From assembly GCA_036274495.1 (NCBI GenBank), contig DASUFP010000101.1, positions 1-23,962 of the forward strand: a DNA stretch of 23,962 nucleotides, in the 5' to 3' direction. Both the position numbers and the translations under genes were made by a program. This DNA comes from DASUFP01 sp036274495 (GTDB lineage: Bacteria; Bacteroidota; Bacteroidia; AKYH767-A; OLB10). Under the pieces are notes generated by a model. That model was not told the DNA's origin and did no database searches. It was given only the letters and a program-made list of their open reading frames with translations. This document shows, piece after piece, positions 14,690 to 20,821 of the stretch (position 1 is its first letter; each line of letters begins with the position of its first letter).

Positions 14690-15844
14690 ATGAAAAAAAC
14701 GTTTTACCGGGGAATTGCACTTTTTATACTATTGGAATTCCTGAACAATTACCTCCTGATGCGTTATCCGGGAAGCCAGAGATTAAACAGCATTGCTTTT
14801 TCACATGGATTATATCAAAATAAAATCTATTTGGAAATAGTCCTTGGGGCATTGATTTTAATATCATGTGTGAGATTATTTCGGTCAGGAAAAGTTGTGG
14901 TGCCTATGTTATTCATCATTCTGGGAATTGCTTCCTATGTTTGTTTTAATTTTATCATTACCGCCGAGCGGTTTTTCCAGCAGCCAAAGCACTTTATTAT
15001 GACTTCGGTGGCACAAAATAAAGTTGATACTGACAAACTCGTCATTGGCATTACTGTACATGGCATTTCAAAAGCCTATCCGGTTCATTATATCATGTAT
15101 CACCATCAGGTCCCGGACACTTTAGGCAGTCAACCTATTATTGTAACCTATTGTCCTTTGTGCAGAACAGGCCGGGTGTACGATCCTCATGTCAACGGGA
15201 AGCATGAAACATTCCGGCTGGTAGGCGTCAATCATTCCAATGCCATGATTGAAGACTTTACAACAAAAAGCTGGTGGAGCCAGGAAACAGGAGTCTGTAT
15301 TGCAGGCAAATTAAAAGGCACCACACTTACCGAAATACCCAGTTACAACATGACACTAAAACAATGGATTGGGTTACATCCAAACACCACTATAATGCAA
15401 CCCGATCCTGCTTATCTAAACAGGTATCGAACTGTGGATGATTACCGTGTTGATAATGGAAATGAAACAGGAGACTGGAAAGACCAGACGTTTGTGGTGG
15501 GTGTAATAGTTGATAGCAGTGCAACTGCATATCAATGGAATCAGCTGGTTAAAAACCGTGTTATTAATGATACTGTCGGTAGTACCTCAATTATGGTGGT
15601 TGTTGCCAACGACAACAAGAGTTTTTTCGTTTTTGAAAACCCTTCCACATCTCCCGTTATATACCGGTCCGATACACTGGTGGTTGCTTACAGGGATTAT
15701 ATGTTTTCCGGGGTGCCGCTAACCGAAGGTGATGCCCCTCTAAAACCGGTGCGTGCCTACCGGGAGAAATGGTTTAGCTGGAAATATGCACATCCGCAAA
15801 CAACTCGATATTCAGCAAATTATTTATTGAATTCTGAAAAATGA
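14690..15844 (+). CDS. DUF3179 membrane-anchored protein
   Basis: Protein of the DUF3179 family, function unknown, 384 residues. The N-terminal third carries membrane helices: about 5-22 (FYRGIALFILLEFLNNYL), 46-64 (KIYLEIVLGALILISCVRLF) and 70-92 (VVVPMLFIILGIASYVCFNFII). The remaining 280 residues are the DUF3179 domain, with the diagnostic order KLVIGITVHGISKAYPVHYIMYHHQVPDTLG, IIVTYCPLCRTGRVYD (conserved CPLC cysteine pair), MIEDFTTKSWWSQETG, CIAGKLKGTTL and KQWIGLHPNTTIM. The Cys pair might bind a metal or act in redox, but no activity is established to my knowledge. The three added helices are unusual compared with soluble or lipoprotein DUF3179 versions. It is monocistronic and converges with the barrel gene at 15990. 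Confidence 0.9.
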   Translation: MKKTFYRGIALFILLEFLNNYLLMRYPGSQRLNSIAFSHGLYQNKIYLEIVLGALILISCVRLFRSGKVVVPMLFIILGIASYVCFNFIITAERFFQQPKHFIMTSVAQNKVDTDKLVIGITVHGISKAYPVHYIMYHHQVPDTLGSQPIIVTYCPLCRTGRVYDPHVNGKHETFRLVGVNHSNAMIEDFTTKSWWSQETGVCIAGKLKGTTLTEIPSYNMTLKQWIGLHPNTTIMQPDPAYLNRYRTVDDYRVDNGNETGDWKDQTFVVGVIVDSSATAYQWNQLVKNRVINDTVGSTSIMVVVANDNKSFFVFENPSTSPVIYRSDTLVVAYRDYMFSGVPLTEGDAPLKPVRAYREKWFSWKYAHPQTTRYSANYLLNSEK

Positions 15845-15989
15845 CACAATATCGATTAAATTGAAATAATATAAAATAGTAAAATCGTGATGCAATAAGG
15901 TTTATTTATTCTGGATTTTCACAATTGAATTCTTTACAAAAGCTTTAACTGAAAATCAGAAATACCTTTCAATCAAAAATGCAAAAACC

Positions 15990-16637
15990 TTAAAAAAAGT
16001 ATCCTACTCTATAGGTTATAGGATAATAATAGGGGCCAAGGTCATCCTTATCGTATAAAACATTGTACAGCACCTGGAAACTGAGTCCTCCTCTGGCTTT
16101 TCGGCCGAGCTGGCGGATGTAGCCAAAACCGGTGAACCACGAGTCAACCGAATGACTGTCCTTAGTAGCATCTTCTCCGTTATTGTACTCGGTCAGGTAA
16201 TCGGTTTTAAGTGTTTCATATTCTGTCCAAAAATACAACCTCCTGGTAAGATCAAGGCGGGCAAAGGCATTGGGCCCATACGAATTAAGGTCACGATTAA
16301 ATACTCTGTCGTGCCGGTATATATATCTGTAACCAATACCGGTGGTCAGGCGCTTTGGAAAACGGTAAGCAACAAGCGGAGCCACCTCAACATAGGTTTC
16401 TCTGGTGTTAACCCAGAATCCGGTACCTATGCCCAGTGATACCATATCTCCAAAGCTCCTTTGCGGCTTTGCAGATGTATTTTGCTGTCCTGACGCAGTA
16501 ACAGTTGATTTTAAAAGCGTATCAGGTTTGGTACTCACCGAGTCAGGAGTTTGTGCTGACACTCCATTTGTTTTCAGCATAACTATCGTCAAGGCATAAA
16601 TCAGGATATATAATGCAGTTGTTGTTTTCATAGCCAT
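15990..16637 (-). CDS. Predicted outer-membrane beta-barrel protein (unknown family)
   Basis: A 215-residue exported protein with a signal peptide (TTALYILIYALTIVMLKTNGVSA, likely cut before QTPDS). The ATG at 16635 or the one at 16629 (Met3) could be the start. After a Ser/Thr/Pro-rich linker (about 30-60) the mature part shows alternating beta-strands: MVSLGIGTGFWV, TYVEVAPLVAYRFP, LTTGIGYRYIYRH, NAFARLDLTRRLYFWTEYETLK, WFTGFGYIRQL and GGLSFQVLYNVLY. It ends in a terminal ITYRVGYFF with C-terminal Phe, the BAM recognition feature. That supports a small outer-membrane barrel. It follows the T9SS-exported gene by 80 nt on the same strand and could be cotranscribed. No specific function can be named. 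Confidence 0.82.
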   Translation of the reverse strand: MAMKTTTALYILIYALTIVMLKTNGVSAQTPDSVSTKPDTLLKSTVTASGQQNTSAKPQRSFGDMVSLGIGTGFWVNTRETYVEVAPLVAYRFPKRLTTGIGYRYIYRHDRVFNRDLNSYGPNAFARLDLTRRLYFWTEYETLKTDYLTEYNNGEDATKDSHSVDSWFTGFGYIRQLGRKARGGLSFQVLYNVLYDKDDLGPYYYPITYRVGYFF

Positions 16638-16717
16638 AAATCAATCTTGCAAATAAAACTAAAAGTATATCCTGAACTAAATTGGATCAATGATTAAAAT
16701 CATGGTTTCAAACAAAA

Positions 16718-18568
16718 TCAGTTCCTCACAAAAGATTTATTACCTATTTGTATCCCTTTACCGTTAATTACTGTCATTATATAAACACCTTTTGAAAGCG
16801 ATGAGGTATCAATAGTGATGCTGTTTTTACCTTTAATAATATGTCCGCGGTAAACAACCGAAACTAATTTACCGGATCCGTCAGTCAGATTTACTACAAT
16901 TAGATCATCACTGTTTAGGGTAAAATCAACAGTTACCTGCTCTGTTGCTGGATTAGGATATACTTTCACCTCTTCTGAGGAACCCGGTAATTCTTGTGCA
17001 GATGCAAGTGCGGATGGAACCAGCTCTGCAATCCAGGTCCGGGTCTGATGGTTCACAATTGAATAGGAACCATTCATCCAGACTGTTCCGGGCATATTAT
17101 AACGGGTCTGACAACCGGTGTAATCTCCCCATCTTTCGATGCCTGCCAACATGTTCGTATAACCCTGACCCTCTTTCACTGATTTTACAGCGGAGTAATC
17201 GCCGTTAAAATCGTAATAAACCGCACCGCAACCGGGAAAAGTAGTTGAATTGGATTTAAGCAATGAAATAACAGAAGCATGACTGAATGGCGAGGTCCCC
17301 GCATAGGCTATATTAGGATAGGCGAGATCGAGAAGTGCTTCGGTGTAGATGTATGATAAGGCAAACGGTGGGCCGGATAGGTTATCCATGCGGATGTGAA
17401 AGATACCATCATAACCGGATACCGTGTCGAGTGAAGAGGCCACTCCCTGAATCATACCATTTTCATAATAGGCACCCAGGAAACGGGCATCGTTTACTGC
17501 AAGTTTATCGGTAAATGGCTGGTCGGCGTCTAACGGCATATGGTATCCCACATTTGTAACAACAGGCTGTACACTTGGCAATGCAGAAGGTCCGGGAGGC
17601 AGTGTGACCAAAAATACGGTATCACCGGAAGCGGCAAAATTCCGGTTCGATAAAAAGAAAAAGTCGGGGCCATATAAACCGCTTCCTCCTCTTACAGGAC
17701 ACAAATTACGTATAGGCTCACCGTTATGGTGGATATTGGAATACAAAACCGGATTTAAGGTTACACCTGAATATCCTTCTGATTTATTTATCTTCCATAT
17801 CAGCGATTCATTAAACCCCGCCTGCCAGGTTGAATCATTATAGAGCAGGTTAACGGTAATAAATAAATTGGAATCGTTTACAGCGAGCATCGGAAAATCG
17901 GTCCATAAAGAATTATTGAGCGGGTTACCGGGAAGCGCGTAAAAATTCCAGTTGCCGAATGATGTTGTATCCTGAGAAAACCCGACAATAACGTTGCTGG
18001 TGGAGTCGGTGAATCCGTTAAGACAAACCATAATAAACCGGTTCGAAACCGGATCGTACAGCACCTTGGGGTCGAATTCCTCCTGTGCAAGTCCTAAACC
18101 CGAAGTAATGTTATGGAGTGCAAATGAACCATGAACCTGATTGGCATATTGGTCTTTTGAATGAATGGTTGTATTGGATACGGAACAAACAATATCACCA
18201 TTGCTGATAGCCATATCGTTATCATTGGGAACATATCCATTAAAGAGGTTTCCGGAAAAATTTCTCAGCATGACAAGTGAATCGGCAGTCGCCTGCGACC
18301 TTTGATTGGAACTGCCGGTGTTGCGTCGCAGACGATACTTCGCCAGTTCTTTTTGCACTTTTTCAATTGTAGCTTCGTCGGCTCCTTCGTCCGGTTTAGG
18401 TAGTACCCGGAATTCCAATATCGGGTTAAACTGAGAAGCTGACTGGCGGAAATCAACCGTAAGACCTTTTGGTATGCTGAAAGTCTTTAAGCGGGGCTGT
18501 TCCTGTGCAAAACAAAATAAGCTGATGGAAGTGAAGATGACCGACAGAAGAGTAAGCCTGAATTTCAT
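16718..18568 (-). CDS. Secreted protein with type IX secretion (Por) C-terminal sorting domain
   Basis: Exported protein of 616 residues. Signal peptide MKFRLTLLSVIFTSISLFCFA is followed by QEQPR. The last about 81 residues (536-616) form a type A T9SS sorting domain: VYPNPATEQVTVDF, then a LTDGSGKLV turn, IDTSSLSKGVYIMTV and a final KSFVRN. The central about 430 residues (about 105-530) contain recurring beta-hairpin-like blocks with FNGYVPNDNDMAISNGDIV, FDPKVLYDPVSNRFIMVCL, WTDFPMLAVNDSNLFITVNLL, FTDKLAVNDARFLGAY and IERWGDYTGCQ. These fit a beta-propeller-like extracellular module. No catalytic motif is recognised. It would cross the outer membrane by T9SS and be surface-attached or released. 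It is divergent from the 18728 operon and 80 nt ahead of the barrel gene at 15990. Confidence 0.92.
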   Translation of the reverse strand: MKFRLTLLSVIFTSISLFCFAQEQPRLKTFSIPKGLTVDFRQSASQFNPILEFRVLPKPDEGADEATIEKVQKELAKYRLRRNTGSSNQRSQATADSLVMLRNFSGNLFNGYVPNDNDMAISNGDIVCSVSNTTIHSKDQYANQVHGSFALHNITSGLGLAQEEFDPKVLYDPVSNRFIMVCLNGFTDSTSNVIVGFSQDTTSFGNWNFYALPGNPLNNSLWTDFPMLAVNDSNLFITVNLLYNDSTWQAGFNESLIWKINKSEGYSGVTLNPVLYSNIHHNGEPIRNLCPVRGGSGLYGPDFFFLSNRNFAASGDTVFLVTLPPGPSALPSVQPVVTNVGYHMPLDADQPFTDKLAVNDARFLGAYYENGMIQGVASSLDTVSGYDGIFHIRMDNLSGPPFALSYIYTEALLDLAYPNIAYAGTSPFSHASVISLLKSNSTTFPGCGAVYYDFNGDYSAVKSVKEGQGYTNMLAGIERWGDYTGCQTRYNMPGTVWMNGSYSIVNHQTRTWIAELVPSALASAQELPGSSEEVKVYPNPATEQVTVDFTLNSDDLIVVNLTDGSGKLVSVVYRGHIIKGKNSITIDTSSLSKGVYIMTVINGKGIQIGNKSFVRN

Positions 18569-18583
18569 GTGGATAATTTTTAG

Positions 18584-18591
18584 TAAAGATA
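18584..18591 (-). promoter_or_regulatory. Possible -7 box of the T9SS-exported gene
   Basis: Minus-strand TATCTTTA lies 15 nt upstream of the ATG at 18568. The same octamer precedes the genes at 9670 and 20822. Confidence 0.4.
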
Positions 18592-18613
18592 ATGTTTTAA
18601 TAATGATACTTTT

Positions 18614-18625
18614 TTAGCATGCTAA
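18614..18625. promoter_or_regulatory. Perfect 12-bp palindrome between divergent genes
   Basis: TTAGCATGCTAA is a perfect palindrome in the 159-nt divergent gap between the T9SS gene and the 18728 operon. It lies 23-34 nt upstream of the minus-strand TATCTTTA box, where a dimeric regulator could bind. No regulator is assigned. Confidence 0.35.
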
Positions 18626-18727
18626 TATTATACCGCTGTTAATCAATATGTTATATGAGAATCTGATCAGCATCATTGGCAATGATAAATTAGATATACT
18701 ACTTTCACATTATAAACATCTGCCACT

Positions 18728-19381
18728 ATGCTTAGAAAGATCAAATTTCTTGCTGTTGCCGGAATGCTGCTTTCACCGTTTTCGATGAAGGCTCAGGAAT
18801 TTCGGCTGATTCCGTTTTACGGCTACACGGTTCAGGACCGCGTTCCGTTTTATGAAGGAGATCTCTACATCCGCGACGAGAGTCAGTATGGGGGTATGCT
18901 GCAATTCCTTCCTAGCGAATATTCCGCTGTCAGCTTTATGTACAAAGCCAGTCAGCCAAATCTGGATCTGAAAAGCTATGTAGCCTATCTGGATGATGTG
19001 GACAATGTGAAAACCACCGTAGGGTATTATATGTTCGGATTTACGCGGTTCCTTAACGGGACCAGCGAAAAGGTTTCCCCTTTCGGCAGTTTTCTGATGG
19101 GATGGAGTACCTGGAAACCGGAAGGGTATAACTCTTACTCACGATTCACCATGGGTTTTGATTTGGGCGTTTCAGTCAGTTTGTCTGAATATATCGGATT
19201 GAATCTCCGCAGTGAACTGATGATGCCAATTCAGGGAACAGGAGCCGGTGTTTTTTGCGGCACCGGTGGTTGCGGTGCTTCCGTAAGCACCTATTCATCC
19301 ATTACCCAGTTAGGTTTTACAGGAGGTATCGAAATCAAACTGGCCCCTAAAGAAAAAAGTTCTAACAGCTATACTTATTAA
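18728..19381 (+). CDS. Predicted outer-membrane beta-barrel protein, first gene of a three-gene envelope operon
   Basis: A 217-residue exported protein with signal peptide MLRKIKFLAVAGMLLSPFSMKA cut before QEFRLIPF. Alternating beta-strands follow: FRLIPFYGYTVQD, YGGMLQFLPSEYSAVSFMYKAS, TVGYYMFGFTRFL, PFGSFLMGWSTW, RFTMGFDLGVSVSLS, IGLNLRSELMMP and TQLGFTGGIEIKL. These fit an eight-strand barrel. A small hydrophilic loop holds a Cys pair in VFCGTGGCGASV, likely a disulfide in the extracytoplasmic space. The short polar tail (APKEKSSNSYTY) is unlike a BAM-terminal Phe strand. I do not recognise a named family. The stop is 19 nt ahead of the DUF4136 gene, so the two are likely cotranscribed. 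Confidence 0.85.
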   Translation: MLRKIKFLAVAGMLLSPFSMKAQEFRLIPFYGYTVQDRVPFYEGDLYIRDESQYGGMLQFLPSEYSAVSFMYKASQPNLDLKSYVAYLDDVDNVKTTVGYYMFGFTRFLNGTSEKVSPFGSFLMGWSTWKPEGYNSYSRFTMGFDLGVSVSLSEYIGLNLRSELMMPIQGTGAGVFCGTGGCGASVSTYSSITQLGFTGGIEIKLAPKEKSSNSYTY

Positions 19382-19400
19382 TTCCTGTTAATTTTTAATC

Positions 19401-20060
19401 ATGATGAAAAAACTATTTGCCATACTAATATCTGCAGCTGCTTTCACCTTGTCAGGCTGTTATCCCGGTGGCCCGGAAGATCTGGAAGACTTTGATGTCG
19501 TGCTGACAAAATACTCACCTGAGTTCAATTTCAAAGCCGACAGCATTAAAACATTCACGCTGCCATCTAAGGTGGTCAAAATCGGTTCTGATGGAATCCT
19601 TGATCCTGACGGCAACAATGAACCCGATTATGTAAAGGATGCCGTTGCACAGGTAATTCTTAGCACCATCAAAACAGAAATGACTAACTACGGTTGGACA
19701 TGGACCGATGATAGCGCAACAGCAGACCTTATCATCCTACCCTCAGTGATGCAAACCGAATACCTCTATTACTATTATGATTACTGGTATTGGGGCTGGT
19801 ATTATCCCGGTTATCCCGGATATGGATGGGGTTACCCCGGATACTACCCGCCAACATATGTATCGAGTTACACCACAGGAACCCTGCTGATGCAGATGAC
19901 CTGGCCTGAAGGAGCTGCACTCAATGTGGACGATAAAATACCCGTGGTATGGACAGGAGTAGTAAACGGACTTGTTGAAGGAAGTCAGGTGGATATCAAT
20001 CAACGGATTTCCAATTCCATTCAGCAGGCGTTCGAGCAATCATCTTATTTACAGAAGTAA
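19401..20060 (+). CDS. DUF4136 lipoprotein with Tyr/Trp/Gly-rich insertion
   Basis: Lipoprotein of 219 residues; the start may be Met1 or Met2 (19401 or 19404). The lipobox LSGC gives lipidation at Cys20. The DUF4136 domain spans the mature protein: LTKYSPEFNFKADSIKTFTLP, IGSDGI, DYVKDAVAQVILSTIKTEMTNYGW, TADLIILPSV, then TTGTLLMQMTW and PVVWTGVVNGLVEG, ending in an amphipathic helix (INQRISNSIQQAFEQS). An insertion at residues about 121-153 is almost wholly Tyr, Trp, Gly and Pro (YLYYYYDYWYWGW, GYGWGYPGYYPP). I recall comparable aromatic stretches in Bacteroidota DUF4136 proteins. The likely location is the periplasmic face of the outer membrane. It sits 19 nt after and 21 nt before the two barrel genes. 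Function is unknown. Confidence 0.9.
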   Translation: MMKKLFAILISAAAFTLSGCYPGGPEDLEDFDVVLTKYSPEFNFKADSIKTFTLPSKVVKIGSDGILDPDGNNEPDYVKDAVAQVILSTIKTEMTNYGWTWTDDSATADLIILPSVMQTEYLYYYYDYWYWGWYYPGYPGYGWGYPGYYPPTYVSSYTTGTLLMQMTWPEGAALNVDDKIPVVWTGVVNGLVEGSQVDINQRISNSIQQAFEQSSYLQK

Positions 20061-20081
20061 TTAAAACATACAGCAACGACT

Positions 20082-20672
20082 ATGAAAAAAGCGATTTTCA
20101 TAACACTTATAGCACTGCTCCCATTTGCCGGAGTGAATGCCCAGAAATACACCTTCCTCAATTATACTGTTGGTGTTCCTGCTCAGGACCTGAAAAGTTT
20201 CATTCACGAAGTGAGCTTCCGGGGCATTGACCTCGGCTATATGGCATTTGTTGACTCCAATGTCAGCGTGGGTTTTTCGGCCGGATGGAATGTATTCTAT
20301 GAACGGCGTGCCAATGATTCGTTTGTATATAATAACACAACCGTAACCTCTAACCAGTACCGGTATACCAACAGTGTTCCGTTATTTATTTACGGCAACT
20401 ATCATTTTAATGTCGGTAAAATTGCGTCTTATTATGCTGGGCTCGGAGTCGGTACTGTTTATTCGGACCGGACAGTTGATTTCGGTATCTTTCGGTACAG
20501 CGTCGATACATGGGCATTTGCCCTGGCGCCTCAGATTGGCATGATATACGAACTAAACGACAACACGAACTTTCATATAGGCGCCCGTTATAACTACTCA
20601 TTCGACACATCTGAACTTGACGGTCAGTCATTTGTCGGAGTAAACGTGGGATTTGCCTGGAGGATCTGGTAA
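20082..20672 (+). CDS. Predicted outer-membrane beta-barrel protein, third gene of the envelope operon
   Basis: A 196-residue exported protein with signal peptide MKKAIFITLIALLPFAGVNA cut before QKYTFLN. The strands include VSFRGIDLGYMAF, VSVGFSAGWNVFYERR, SVPLFIYGNYHF, ASYYAGLGVGTVY, WAFALAPQIGMIYEL, TNFHIGARYNYSF and a final VGVNVGFAWRIW ending in an aromatic residue, as expected for a BAM substrate. The VPLFIYGNYHF and YYAGLGVGT blocks resemble outer-membrane beta-barrel (OmpA/OmpW-like eight-strand) proteins, without a named function. It begins 21 nt after the DUF4136 gene and ends 16 nt before a strong terminator, so the operon closes here. Confidence 0.87.
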   Translation: MKKAIFITLIALLPFAGVNAQKYTFLNYTVGVPAQDLKSFIHEVSFRGIDLGYMAFVDSNVSVGFSAGWNVFYERRANDSFVYNNTTVTSNQYRYTNSVPLFIYGNYHFNVGKIASYYAGLGVGTVYSDRTVDFGIFRYSVDTWAFALAPQIGMIYELNDNTNFHIGARYNYSFDTSELDGQSFVGVNVGFAWRIW

Positions 20673-20688
20673 TCCTGCTTCAATTCAG

Positions 20689-20727
20689 AAAGTTGGTCCG
20701 GGAGTTATCCGGCCAACTTTTTTATTT
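20689..20727 (+). terminator. Intrinsic terminator closing the 18728-20672 operon
   Basis: AAGTTGG / CCAACTT stem extended inward by CCGG / CCGG, with a 7-nt loop and a TTTTTT run directly behind it. It lies 16 nt after the stop of the third gene. Confidence 0.9.
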
Positions 20728-20737
20728 TACGAAATCG

Positions 20738-20745
20738 TATCTTTA
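20738..20745 (+). promoter_or_regulatory. Possible -7 box of the 743-residue protein gene
   Basis: TATCTTTA starts 84 nt upstream of the ATG and directly follows the preceding terminator. Use of this box would give a leader of about 70 nt containing the 20776-20805 hairpin. Confidence 0.4.
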
Positions 20746-20775
20746 CTATAATTAGCTATTGTCAATAAACCTTTA

Positions 20776-20805
20776 TACACTCATCCTGTCAGAAGGCTGA
20801 GTGTA
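20776..20805. promoter_or_regulatory. Leader hairpin or operator-like inverted repeat upstream of the 743-residue gene
   Basis: TACACTCA / TGAGTGTA is an 8-bp perfect inverted repeat, continued after one mismatch by CCT / AGG around a 6-nt loop. It ends 16 nt upstream of the ATG at 20822, close to where ribosomes bind. No T run follows, so it is not a terminator. It may be an RNA structure in the leader or a binding site for a dimeric regulator. Confidence 0.45.
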
Positions 20806-20821
20806 GTTAATATCCGGTCAT

